Both the position numbers and the translations under genes were made by a program. 64,000 nucleotides of DNA from Propionibacteriaceae bacterium (GTDB lineage Bacteria; Actinomycetota; Actinomycetes; Propionibacteriales; Propionibacteriaceae): NCBI GenBank assembly GCA_031265875.1, contig JAISCA010000048.1:173346-237345 (forward strand). Direction: 5' to 3'. Under the pieces are notes generated by a model that was not told the origin of the DNA, made no database searches, and saw nothing but the letters and a program-made list of their open reading frames with translations. Positions 26,981 to 35,976 of this stretch are shown piece by piece; positions within the stretch are counted from its first letter, which is position 1, and each line of letters opens with the position of its first letter.

Positions 26981-27859
26981 ATGACTGTGGACAGCCGCTA
27001 TCAGGCTGACGTGGACGCCATCGTCTCCCACCGCCACGACCTGGGCGACGACTGCTGGACGTCCCCGGACCGCCGTCTGGCCAAAGGGGCGCCCTTCAGC
27101 GCCGTCGAATCAGTCGGCTACCTGCTCGAACTCGGCCTCGACCCCACCGAGCCACTGCTGGCCCAGACCATCGCACTGATCCTGGCCAGCTGGCGTCCCG
27201 ACGGCCACTTCCACCTCTATCCGGGCGGCTCCGGCCTGCCCTGCCAAACCACCAAGGCGCTCAAGACACTGTGCCAGGCGGGCTTGACCGAGCACGACCG
27301 GGTGCGATCCGCCTTGGACCATCTGCTGGAGTCGCAGTGGCTCGACTCGGGCTGGCGCTGCACCAGCTTCCCCTACGGCCACGGCCCCGAGACCGAACAC
27401 TCCAACCCCCACCCCACGCTGATGGCCTTAGACGCCTTCCGCCACACCAGCCACCTCAACCGCGAGCCCAAGCTGGACCGGGCGGTCGAGTTCCTGCTCG
27501 GCCACTGGGACACCCGGGCGCCGATAGGGCCTTGCCATTACGGCATCGGCAGCCTGTTCGGGCAAGCCGAATACCCCTTCCGCACCTACAACCTGTTCTA
27601 CTGGGTCTACGTGCTGTCCTTCTACGGCCAAGCCAAAGACGACCGCCGCTTCCGGGCGGCCTTCGACGCTTTGTCTGCGAAACTCCAGGACGGCCGGATG
27701 ATCGTGGAACGAGTGGCGCCCAAGTTAGCGAAACTGTCGTTCTGCGCCAAAGGCGAACCGAGCGAACTGGCCACGGGCCGCTACCGCGAGATCGTCGCCA
27801 ACCTCCATGCGCCAGGCCTACGAGAAAGGCGACCACTCCGCCGCGATCTCCCCCGGTGA
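26981..27859 (+). CDS. Prenyltransferase/squalene-oxidase-repeat-like (terpenoid cyclase toroid fold) protein
   Basis: MTVDSRYQADVDAIVSHRHDLGDDCWTSPDRR...ASWRPDGHFHLYPGG...LDHLLESQWLDSGWRCTSFPYGHGPETEHSNPHPTLMALDAF. Confidence 0.6.
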   Translation: MTVDSRYQADVDAIVSHRHDLGDDCWTSPDRRLAKGAPFSAVESVGYLLELGLDPTEPLLAQTIALILASWRPDGHFHLYPGGSGLPCQTTKALKTLCQAGLTEHDRVRSALDHLLESQWLDSGWRCTSFPYGHGPETEHSNPHPTLMALDAFRHTSHLNREPKLDRAVEFLLGHWDTRAPIGPCHYGIGSLFGQAEYPFRTYNLFYWVYVLSFYGQAKDDRRFRAAFDALSAKLQDGRMIVERVAPKLAKLSFCAKGEPSELATGRYREIVANLHAPGLRERRPLRRDLPR

Positions 27860-27883
27860 GCGGATATCTCGACTCAGTCGCCT

Positions 27884-30211
27884 CTATTCGACCCCCTTCA
27901 ATGACTCGACCAGGTCGACGCGGTGGATGCGGCCCCTCAGGATGGCGTTCGTGACCAGAGTGAAGGCGAAGACGCCGGCGACGGCCAGCGGGACGCTCCA
28001 CCAGATGGTGAGGTAGGGCAAATCGAAGTCGTCGGAGCCGATGAGGTGGATCAGACCGGCTTGGAGGATGAGGCCGACGGCCACGCCGACGATCGCACCG
28101 AAGGCGGTCAGGCAGAGGTTCTCCGTCAAGATGAGGCGGCGGACTTCGGACCAGGTGGAGCCGAGCACACGGAGGGTGGCGATGTCACGGCGGCGTTCGG
28201 CCAGGTTGATCGTCGTGAGGTTGAAGACGACGGCCATCGTGAGCACGCCCGAGGCGATGAGCATGGCCGCCACGAACACGGTCAACATGCCCATGGCGTC
28301 GGCCGACGCCGTCGCGATGGCGTCCTTGGTGAGCACGGAGCCGACGCCCGGCTGCCCTCGGACGCTGGTGGCGACGGCCTCGGGGTCGGCCGCCGGGTCG
28401 AGGAGGAGGTAGTAGCCGGTCACGGGGACGTCGAGACCGAGACCGGCGAAGGTCTCCCAGGAGGCGTAGAGCCCCTGGAGGATGTACGCCCGAGCGATGG
28501 CGGCGACCGGCAGGTCGACCTCCGTCGGGGTGGGGCCGACCGTCACAGCGGCACGAATGGTCTGGCCGGGAGCGACGTCGAGTTGGCGGGCCAGTTTGGC
28601 CGTCACGATGACGCCCTCACCGAGGCTGAGCGGAGCGCCGTCCGGGTCGACCAGGCGGATGGACGCGGAGTCAGCCGGCAGCACGGTCAGCGAGACGTCC
28701 CGGGCCATCCCGTCGGGGTCGACGACGGCGCCGAGCAGAGCCACCGGGTCGGCCGTCCAGATGGCGGGATCGGTCAACCTGGCGGGTGAGCCGAAAGCCT
28801 GGGGACGCTCCAACGTCACCTGCATGTCGTAGCACTGGACCCCGCTGACAAGGTCGTCTGTGGCAGCGGTCATCGTGCCTTGGAGGCCGGCGGCCGACAA
28901 GATGAGGGCGCAGCCGCCGATGATCCCAGCCGAGCCGAGCGCCAGCCGGCGCTTGGCCCCGAGGAGATTACGCCAGACCAGGCGCGAACTGAGACTCAGA
29001 CGACCCCAGAGCCTGGGACATCGTTCCAGAGCGACGCGTCGACCGGGCTTGGCTGGCTCGGGGGCGAGTAGACGGGCTGGCACGGCCCGGAGGATCGAGC
29101 GGCCCGAGGCGAAGGCGGCCAGCGAACCGGCGGCGATCACGGCCACCGTCCCTGCGACGGCCAAGAGGGCTCCGCCATGGCGGGTGACGGCGGGCAGGTC
29201 GAAGAAGACGGCGAAGGCGGCGAGTAGGACGCCGGGCAAGACGGTCGCGCCCACGGCTCCGCCGATGGCCCCACCCGCCAAGCCGGTGCAGACCGGGATG
29301 AGGAGGTAGTGGCCGAAGATCACGGAAGGGGGCGTGCCGAGAGCCTTCATGAGGCCGATCTGGCTACGTTGGGCGCTCACGATCCGCGACAGGCTGATGA
29401 AGACGAGGCCAGCCACGGCGAGGAAGAAGACGATCGGGAGGACGGTCGCCATCTGCTCCACGGAGGCCAATTTGTAGTTTATGGTGGCATAGCTCGACTG
29501 CTGGTCCCGGTCGAAGGCGCGGATCAGACCCGGGGATCCAGCCAACTCGTCCATCACCTGGCCGGCCGTCGCCCCCGGCGCGGTTGAAAGGACGATCTGG
29601 TTGAACAGCCCGTCCGCCAGGTCTGCGATGAGATCCGGGTGCAAGTACAAAAGCCCGTAGTCCATATGGTCGGCCGTGGCCATGGCCGGGTCTTTGAGGG
29701 GGTTGACGTGCTCCGGGCTGTAGACGCCGGCCGTGACAGTACAGACGAGGTCTCGGTCCGCCAGGACGACCGTGACAGACGAGCCCAAGGCCAGGGAGTT
29801 GGCGCCGAGGAAGGCCTGGTCGAAGGCGCACTGGCTAGGCCGCTCTGGCAGCGCGCCGGTGGCGACGAAGAGCCGGTTGACCCGCTCGGTCAAGGTGTAG
29901 GCGACGAGCGTCTTGTCGGTGCCGCCCCAGTGGGCCGACGCGCTCAGCTGGAGCCGGCCTTCGGCCTCCGCGACACCGTCCAACTGGCCGATGGCAGCCA
30001 CCCCGGCGGCGTCGGTCCCCGTCCGCTCGACCCAGACGTCGGCCAGGCCGAGGTCGTGATAGAAGTCGTACAGGGTCTCGGTCAGGCTGGTTCGTACGGT
30101 CAGCAGGGCGGTGAAGAAGGCGACCCCGAGGGCTGCCACCAAGGCGACGGAGACGAACTGGCCGAGATTGGACCGGAGGTCGCGGACCAGCTTGAAGACG
30201 AGTTGACGCAC
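27884..30211 (-). CDS. ABC transporter permease, FtsX/MacB-type
   Basis: 775 aa; N-terminal TM VSVALVAALGVAFFTALLTVRTSL; two FtsX domains. Confidence 0.9.
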   Translation of the reverse strand: MRQLVFKLVRDLRSNLGQFVSVALVAALGVAFFTALLTVRTSLTETLYDFYHDLGLADVWVERTGTDAAGVAAIGQLDGVAEAEGRLQLSASAHWGGTDKTLVAYTLTERVNRLFVATGALPERPSQCAFDQAFLGANSLALGSSVTVVLADRDLVCTVTAGVYSPEHVNPLKDPAMATADHMDYGLLYLHPDLIADLADGLFNQIVLSTAPGATAGQVMDELAGSPGLIRAFDRDQQSSYATINYKLASVEQMATVLPIVFFLAVAGLVFISLSRIVSAQRSQIGLMKALGTPPSVIFGHYLLIPVCTGLAGGAIGGAVGATVLPGVLLAAFAVFFDLPAVTRHGGALLAVAGTVAVIAAGSLAAFASGRSILRAVPARLLAPEPAKPGRRVALERCPRLWGRLSLSSRLVWRNLLGAKRRLALGSAGIIGGCALILSAAGLQGTMTAATDDLVSGVQCYDMQVTLERPQAFGSPARLTDPAIWTADPVALLGAVVDPDGMARDVSLTVLPADSASIRLVDPDGAPLSLGEGVIVTAKLARQLDVAPGQTIRAAVTVGPTPTEVDLPVAAIARAYILQGLYASWETFAGLGLDVPVTGYYLLLDPAADPEAVATSVRGQPGVGSVLTKDAIATASADAMGMLTVFVAAMLIASGVLTMAVVFNLTTINLAERRRDIATLRVLGSTWSEVRRLILTENLCLTAFGAIVGVAVGLILQAGLIHLIGSDDFDLPYLTIWWSVPLAVAGVFAFTLVTNAILRGRIHRVDLVESLKGVE

Positions 30212-30214
30212 GGC

Positions 30215-30922
30215 TCACCATTCCAATTCGGCGACCGGACGGCGGGCCGGGTTGAGCGTGACGGACTCGACCTGGCCGCTGCGGAGCTTGACGACCCGGT
30301 CGGCCATCGCGGCCAAGGCCGAGTTGTGCGTGATGACGACGACAGTCTTCCCCCGTTCCCGGTTGACCTCGGTCAACAACTCGAGCACCTGGCGCCCGGT
30401 CTCGTAGTCGAGAGCGCCGGTCGGCTCGTCGCACAGCAGGAGGAGTGGATTCTTAGCCACGGCCCGGGCGATCGCGACACGCTGTTGCTCGCCGCCGGAC
30501 AGTTGAGCGGGAAAGTGGTCGAGGCGGTCCGTCAGCCCGACCTGGGCCAGCACCTCAGCCGCGTCGAGTCGGCCGGGTGAGCGGGCGGCGGCGAACTCGA
30601 CGTTCTCGCGGGCGGTCAGGTTGGCGATCAGGTTGTAGAACTGGAAGACGAAGCCGACGCCGATCCGCCGGAAGACCGTCAGGTCTTTGTCGTTCAAGGT
30701 CGTGATGTCCTGGCCGGCCACGAGTATCTGGCCCTCGGTCACGGCGTCCATGCCCCCAAGCAAGTTGAGGACGGTCGTCTTGCCGGCTCCGGACGCGCCG
30801 AGGATGACGGCGAACTCGCCTTCCTCCACCGTGAGGTCGACCCGGTCGACGGCGGTGACCGTGACGTCACCCGTCTGATAGCGCTTGACCACATTGTGGA
30901 ACTCGACGATAGGACTGGCCAT
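30215..30922 (-). CDS. ABC transporter ATP-binding protein (MacB/LolD type)
   Basis: [51 protein letters not shown]; start MASPIV preceded by GGAGGAGGAACC. Confidence 0.94.
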   Translation of the reverse strand: MASPIVEFHNVVKRYQTGDVTVTAVDRVDLTVEEGEFAVILGASGAGKTTVLNLLGGMDAVTEGQILVAGQDITTLNDKDLTVFRRIGVGFVFQFYNLIANLTARENVEFAAARSPGRLDAAEVLAQVGLTDRLDHFPAQLSGGEQQRVAIARAVAKNPLLLLCDEPTGALDYETGRQVLELLTEVNRERGKTVVVITHNSALAAMADRVVKLRSGQVESVTLNPARRPVAELEW

Positions 30923-30967
30923 GGTTCCTCCTCCTTCGTGTTGGATGAAGCGACTCTCCACCGTGCC

Positions 30968-31001
30968 CTAACGATGTTAGGCGCACTAATCTAACATCGT
31001 T
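30968..31001. promoter_or_regulatory. Candidate TetR operator between the divergent ABC operon and TetR gene
   Basis: ctAACGATGTTAggcgcactaatcTAACATCGTT: 10-bp perfect inverted arms. Confidence 0.65.
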
Positions 31002-31054
31002 CGGGAAGGGGCGCGCAAGACAGTTGGGACTACGATGAATTGGAGGGAGGCGCT

Positions 31055-31702
31055 ATGGCCATCACACGGGACGCCATCGTCGACGCCGCCGTCACCATCC
31101 TCAACCGGGACGGCGTCGAGAGGTTGTCCATGCGCTCCCTGGCCCAGGAACTTAGCATCAAGGCGGCCTCGTTGTACTGGCACTTCGCGAACAAGGAAGA
31201 GTTGTACGGGGCCATCGCCGAATCCCTCTGCGCGCCCTGGCCCCTCCTTCTCACGCCCGACCCGCGCCAACGGTTGGTGGACATCTTCACGGCTTTCCGG
31301 GCCGCCTTGTTGACCGTCCGGGACGCCACAGTCATAACGGCTGAATCCACTCCCTCCACGCCCCGGCGGATCGCCGTCATCCAGGCTATCGTCCAGGCGC
31401 TGGAGGAGATGGGCGTCCCGCTGGGTCACCTCCTGGTCGTGGCCAACCTGCTCAACAATTACGTCCTCTCCTTCGTGGCCGACGAGACCCGGGTCAAGCG
31501 GCGCACACCCGAGGAGCGAGCCGAGATAGCGGCCCGCCTCGGCTTCGACGGCATCCCTGGCGACGACTTCAGCTTCGACGGCGAGTTCCGCTACGGCCTC
31601 CAGGTGATCTTGGCCGGGCTCGACGCCGTCGGGCTGGACGTCGAAGCGAGCGGGGCACGCGAGCGAGGGGTTTCTACCATTTCCCCGCCGCTGGAGTGGT
31701 AG
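31055..31702 (+). CDS. TetR/AcrR-family regulator with TetR-class C-terminal domain
   Basis: MAITRDAIVDAAVTILNRDGVERLSMRSLAQELSIKAASLYWHFANKEELYGAIA. Confidence 0.92.
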   Translation: MAITRDAIVDAAVTILNRDGVERLSMRSLAQELSIKAASLYWHFANKEELYGAIAESLCAPWPLLLTPDPRQRLVDIFTAFRAALLTVRDATVITAESTPSTPRRIAVIQAIVQALEEMGVPLGHLLVVANLLNNYVLSFVADETRVKRRTPEERAEIAARLGFDGIPGDDFSFDGEFRYGLQVILAGLDAVGLDVEASGARERGVSTISPPLEW

Positions 31703-31756
31703 ATATCGCTCTGTCGCCGCAGATCGAGTGCGCGAGAGAGGGAATTAGACCACGCC

Positions 31757-31812
31757 CGTGGAGTTGACCCCTGAGTACCGGGTGGAGGCGGCGCGGCTGG
31801 TGATCGACCAGA
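31757..31812 (+). mobile_element. Truncated IS3-type orfA (transposase N-terminus) remnant
   Basis: ELTPEYRVEAARLVIDQT resembles the start of IS3-family OrfA; similarity ends abruptly within the 3' end of the PIN gene. Confidence 0.4.
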
Positions 31813-31814
31813 CC

Positions 31815-32261
31815 TCACTCCGTCAGCCCCACCACTTCCACCGGCAGCCGGTCGAAGTCGGCCGCGTTGCCGGTCACGACGGCGCCGATGCCGTTCACAA
31901 GAGCGCACGCCGCGATGTTCGCGTCGTGGACGCGCACACCGGTGACGCCGATGTCCTGGACCAGTTCCAGTAGCTTCCGCCAGGTGGCGAGGGTCTCGGG
32001 TAGCACGGTCGTCGCCTCGGCGAACTCCGCCACGTCCCGGATGGCGTCGGGCAGAGCCAGACCCAGCCCGTTGGCGGCCACCGGCCGCGTCGCCACGACT
32101 AGGAACTCCCGGAGCACCTGCGTAGTGGTGTAGAGCGCGACACCCAGAGCCGGCCAGCCTTCGAGAGTCTGGATCGCGTTTCCCCTTTCCGGCCGGCTCT
32201 CATCGACCGCAGCCAGGAAGACGTTGGTGTCGATCAACACCCGGCGCGCCGCAGGCGTCAC
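31815..32261 (-). CDS. PIN-domain toxin, VapC/FitB-like
   Basis: RRVLIDTNVFLAAVDESRPERGNAIQ...GVTGVRVHDANIAACALVNGIGAVVTGNAADFDRL; GTG start overlapping antitoxin stop. Confidence 0.85.
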   Translation of the reverse strand: MTPAARRVLIDTNVFLAAVDESRPERGNAIQTLEGWPALGVALYTTTQVLREFLVVATRPVAANGLGLALPDAIRDVAEFAEATTVLPETLATWRKLLELVQDIGVTGVRVHDANIAACALVNGIGAVVTGNAADFDRLPVEVVGLTE

Positions 32262-32485
32262 CGGCCGCTTCCGTAGATCTCGTCGCGGCTCCACAGCGAG
32301 GCGCCTTGAGACCGGCCGGCCACCAGGCGCAGCGTCTTCCTCTCGGAGGGCTGCGTGACCGGCTCGGCCACCGCCCGCTCCAGGATGTCGAGCAACTCGG
32401 CTTGGAGTGAGCGCTCCTGTCGACGAGCGCGCTCCGCCAGAGCCGCCTTCGTCTCGGGGCTGAGCCCCCGGATCAAGACATCCAT
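32258..32485 (-). CDS. FitA/VapB-like RHH antitoxin
   Basis: MDVLIRGLSPETKAALAERARRQERSLQAELLDILERAV. Confidence 0.85.
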   Translation of the reverse strand: MDVLIRGLSPETKAALAERARRQERSLQAELLDILERAVAEPVTQPSERKTLRLVAGRSQGASLWSRDEIYGSGR

Positions 32486-32597
32486 AGTCGAATGCTATCG
32501 CTAGCGCTATCGACAAGCAAGAGTCGGAACACAAGAGTCGGAACGGCTACCGACCCCACGCGGTGGAACGAAACCGCGCACAAGGGCACCCGCCGCG

Positions 32598-32756
32598 CTA
32601 CCTATTCTTGGTGGCTCGGATCGCGGCCGCGGCCAGTTGACGCTGCTTCTCGGCCCTCTCCCTTGCCTCTTTTTCCTCTTTTGCCCGCTGCTGAGCCTTC
32701 TTGATCTGATCATCGTCTATCTTCCGGTTCCCAGACCGTTCCGGATCAACTGCCAT
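32598..32756 (-). CDS. Putative 52-aa highly charged protein (not in the ORF track)
   Basis: MAVDPERSGNRKIDDDQIKKAQQRAKEEKEARERAEKQRQLAAAAIRATKNR*; GGAGG upstream of ATG. Confidence 0.45.
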   Translation of the reverse strand: MAVDPERSGNRKIDDDQIKKAQQRAKEEKEARERAEKQRQLAAAAIRATKNR

Positions 32757-32948
32757 CGTCCAACCTCCAATTCATCAACACTGACGAAGAGCCCTGGCTC
32801 CAGCCGCAGGCCGTGGGGAGCGCGGCTCAATGGCTGGAACACTATCACGCGGCACTGCGGGGTCCGCTGGGCCGGCAAGGGTTGCGAATCGCCTGGCGTG
32901 AGTGCGTTCGCCAGGCCTCGGCCGCCCAATGGGCGACCTATTGAATTT

Positions 32949-33194
32949 GTGGAGGTGCTTAGCCGACCGCGCTACGCACGGCCGACTTTCAACCCCCGCC
33001 TGCTCACACGCCACAAGGACCGAGGCTACGCCTCGCCCCCTGGTCAGCCCGGCCGCCGCCCCAGCGAGACAGTGGAGGTGCTTAGCCGACCGCGCTACGC
33101 ACGGCCGACTTTCAACCCCCGCCTGCTCACACGCCACAAGGACCGAGGCTACGCCTCGCCCCTTGGTTTGCCCGGCCGCCGCCGCCCCAGCGAG
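32949..33194. repeat. Tandem imperfect duplication (~120 bp x 2), each unit beginning with GTGGAGGTG
   Basis: gtggaggtgcttagccgaccgcgctacgcacggccgactttcaacccccgcctgctcacacgccacaaggaccgaggctacgcctcgcccc at 32949 and again at 33072. Confidence 0.9.
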
Positions 33195-33227
33195 CAAGCT
33201 CGCCGGTCCGTCGTCGTCCTGACAAAC

Positions 33228-33256
33228 CGAGGGCCGACCCTTTGGGTCGGCCCTCG
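33228..33256. terminator. Hairpin CGAGGGCCGACCC-ttt-GGGTCGGCCCTCG
   Basis: 13-bp perfect stem, outer flank of the ssrA-tail element. Confidence 0.6.
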
Positions 33257-33269
33257 CGCGTGTTCGGTC

Positions 33270-33462
33270 GTGGAGGTGGCGGGAGTCGACGCGGGTTCGC
33301 TCCGCGAAACCGCCATCCTCGCTGGGCCTTCAGCCCAGCTCGGACCGTTCGCTATGAGAAGGCCTATGGCCTTCTCATAGACGCTCACGCCCTCTCGGGT
33401 TCGACTCCCACGGCACTATATAAATTCAATTGGGCCACCCTATGGGCGGCCCAATTGAATTT
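33270..33462 (-). repeat. tmRNA-tail element (structured non-coding element downstream of ssrA)
   Basis: 20-nt copy of the ssrA 3' end at 33270..33289, hairpins, inverted T-arm copy at 33396..33409, terminator hairpin 33422..33462; homologous core to 53144..53338. Confidence 0.75.
33422..33462 (-). terminator. ssrA terminator hairpin
   Basis: AAATTCAATTGGGCC-accctatgggc-GGCCCAATTGAATTT, 15-bp perfect stem abutting the ssrA 3' end. Confidence 0.75.
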
Positions 33463-33463
33463 G

Positions 33464-33829
33464 TGGAGGTGGCGGGAGTCGAACCCGCGTCCTTGAGCGG
33501 CGCTACAGGTCTTCTCCGGGCGCATCCGACCATGTCGTTCCACTCGGCTCTCACCCTCCTGTCGGCTTGTGGTGAACGAGCCCAGCCCTAGTTGAGTCCC
33601 GCGCCGTCCCTAGGACCTAAGCGGCGCAGCCAGCCTTCAAAATGAGACCAGGTTCCCCGGGGAAGGCGCCCGGGGTCTGACCCTTCGATCGCTGATCAGG
33701 CAGCGAGAGCGAAGTTAGTGCGCATGTTCTTGGCACTTATTGGTTTCCAGGGAGCGTTAACGAGACAACCCTGAATCCTCGGCCCGCTTCCCCTGGAACT
33801 ACCGTCCCAAGTCGAAACCGGTCACCCCC
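33464..33829 (-). ncRNA. ssrA: transfer-messenger RNA (tmRNA)
   Basis: 5' GGGGGTGACCGGTTTCGACTTGGG... 3' GGGTTCGACTCCCGCCACCTCCA; acceptor stem pairs; tag frame GCC AAG AAC ATG CGC ACT AAC TTC GCT CTC GCT GCC TGA = AKNMRTNFALAA*. Confidence 0.96.
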
Positions 33830-33942
33830 TCTTGAGTTGTGACTGCCCGGACCGCTTAGTCGGCTGGCGTCCGTGCAGAGGAACCACTATACCCGCTCAC
33901 AGGTCGGTCAGGCATACGCCTGGGTCAGGGCTCAGGCCTCGC

Positions 33943-34413
33943 TCAAGCCCGGCGGCGACCAGCCACAGCCCGTTCGACCTCGCGTTGGGCGTCACGGGCG
34001 GCGATGGTCTGGCGCTTGTCCCACTCCCTCTTACCGGTGGCCAACGCGATCTCGACCTTGGCGTAACCGTCTGAGAAATAGATCGCCAAGGGCACGATGG
34101 TGCGCCCGGCCACCTGGGCCTCCCGGGCCCACTTGTCCAGTTCGCGCCGGTTCAAGAGCAATTTGCGGGTCCGGCGGGGGGCGTGGTTGGTCCAAGTGCC
34201 GAAGGCGTACTCCGGAATGTGGGCCTCCCGCAACCAAGCCTCGCCGCCGTCGATGGTGACATAGGCGTCGCTCAACGAGGCCCGCCCGGCCCGCAGCGAC
34301 TTGACCTCGGTGCCAGTCAGGACCAGGCCGGCTTCGAGACGGTCGTGGAGATGGTAGTCATGGCGCGCCTTGCGGTTCTGAGCCACCAATTTACGGCCTT
34401 GCTCTCGCGGCAT
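33943..34413 (-). CDS. smpB: SsrA-binding protein
   Basis: [44 protein letters not shown]. Confidence 0.97.
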   Translation of the reverse strand: MPREQGRKLVAQNRKARHDYHLHDRLEAGLVLTGTEVKSLRAGRASLSDAYVTIDGGEAWLREAHIPEYAFGTWTNHAPRRTRKLLLNRRELDKWAREAQVAGRTIVPLAIYFSDGYAKVEIALATGKREWDKRQTIAARDAQREVERAVAGRRRA

Positions 34414-34650
34414 GTCTTTCCCCTCTCCCGCTAGTTCGGCCCGCTCCCCTTAGACGCCGGCGACCTGGAGCACGGGCCGGCCGACAGAACCGAAGTTCGA
34501 TTGTAGCGACTATCGCCGCCCCGTTCTCCCCCGCCCTGCGGCGGCTCATACGCGAGAGCGCTCGTTCGGCTACGGGCGCTTCGTCTATTGAGCTTCGTCT
34601 ATTGAGCAGTTGCGACGACAGCGACGCCTACGACGGCGACTCCGACCGGC

Positions 34651-35949
34651 TCAGAGGTAGTTCATGACGTTAGTCAGGCCGCCGTTCACCCACAGCATCA
34701 GGTGCAGGTGGCAACCGGTCGACATGCCGGTGGTGCCGACGTAACCGATGGTCTGGCCTTGGGACACCCAAGCTCCGTTGGCGACGGCGTAGCTGGACAG
34801 GTGATTGTACGAAGTCACCATGTGGCGGCCGGACACGATGCCGTGGTCGACGAAGATGCGGTAGCCGTAGGCCGAGCTGTAGTAGCGGTCGGTCACGGTG
34901 CCGGAGGCGGCGGCCTTGATCGGGGTGCCGCAACCGGCTCCGATATCAGTGCCGTCGTGCAACTTGTAGACCCCGGTGATGGGGTGGACCCGCATGCCGT
35001 AGGGCGAGGTGATACGACCGGAGACCGGCTGGATCAAACCGTACGAGGAGGACCCGCCCCCGCTCGAACCACCGGAGCCACCGGCCGCGGCCTCCTGCTG
35101 ACGACGGGCTTCCTCGGCCCGGCGAGCGATGGCGGCGTTGACGTCGGCTTGTTCCCGTTCCAGACCCGCCACGGCCTGCTGATCGGCCACCAAAGCGGCC
35201 TGGGCCTCGTCCTTGGCCTGATTCTCAGCCGCCAAAGCGGCGTCCAGCGCGGCCTTGGCTTGACGCGCCCGCTCCTCGGCCGCCTCGGTCTGGTCCAGAT
35301 ACTCGGCCGCCGCTCGCTCGGCCAGATCGGCCCGCGCCTCGGTCACGGCCAGATCGGCCCGCGCCTGGAGCAACTCCAATTGGAGATCTTTGAGCCGGTC
35401 CAGCCCAGCTTGCCCGGTGGCGAAGACGGTATCGACCCACTGCAGCCGGTTGGACACGCTGGCGGTGGTGTTGGGGTTGATGGCGGCGGCCAAGGTGACC
35501 AGGGGGCTGTTCTGTTGGAAGGTCGAACGCACGATGCCGCCCAAACGGCCTCGCTCGGCCTCCAGAGCCGCCAAGCCGTCGGTCTCGCGCTGTCGCGCCA
35601 ATTCCAGGTCGACCTGGGATTGGCTCAACTCGAGCAGGCGCAGATCGTGCTGACGAGTCGCCTCCAGCACCTCGGTCTCGGCTAGCAGCAAGTCGGCCTG
35701 GGCCTGATTGACCTGGGACTGGGCTTGGTTGACTCGCTGGACGGCGGCTTGGTGGGCGGCGGAGGAGGACTCCAAGTCGACCCGCGCCTGCACCATGGCG
35801 GCGTCGAGAAGAGCCTTACGGGTGTCCAGCTCGTCGGCCGCCGCGGGAGCCGCTAGCAGACCGGCGCTCAGCAAGGACAGCGTCAGCACGGACGCCAGCC
35901 GCCGCTTGACTCGCTGGGCCGTCCTAGTGCGGGCTACCGTAGCCATCAA
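34651..35949 (-). CDS. M23-family peptidase with N-terminal coiled coil (EnvC/NlpD-like)
   Basis: Signal peptide, long coiled coil, C-terminal RITSPYGMRVHPITGVYKLHDGTDIGAGCGTPIKAAASGTV...GYVGTTGMSTGCHLHL. Confidence 0.92.
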   Translation of the reverse strand: MMATVARTRTAQRVKRRLASVLTLSLLSAGLLAAPAAADELDTRKALLDAAMVQARVDLESSSAAHQAAVQRVNQAQSQVNQAQADLLLAETEVLEATRQHDLRLLELSQSQVDLELARQRETDGLAALEAERGRLGGIVRSTFQQNSPLVTLAAAINPNTTASVSNRLQWVDTVFATGQAGLDRLKDLQLELLQARADLAVTEARADLAERAAAEYLDQTEAAEERARQAKAALDAALAAENQAKDEAQAALVADQQAVAGLEREQADVNAAIARRAEEARRQQEAAAGGSGGSSGGGSSSYGLIQPVSGRITSPYGMRVHPITGVYKLHDGTDIGAGCGTPIKAAASGTVTDRYYSSAYGYRIFVDHGIVSGRHMVTSYNHLSSYAVANGAWVSQGQTIGYVGTTGMSTGCHLHLMLWVNGGLTNVMNYL

Positions 35950-35976
35950 TCCAACCCCCCTGGGAAGAATGCTGGC

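Noticed and set aside
32949-33194. CRISPR-like array
   Set aside because: Only two ~120-bp units with almost no spacer between them and no cas genes; a tandem duplication, not a CRISPR array.
32637-33380. 247-aa plus-strand ORF with an internal repeat (VEVLSRPRYARPTFNPRLLTRHKDRGYASP x2)
   Set aside because: The peptide repeat is simply the translated tandem DNA repeat and hairpins downstream of ssrA; no RBS or domain; better explained as non-coding.
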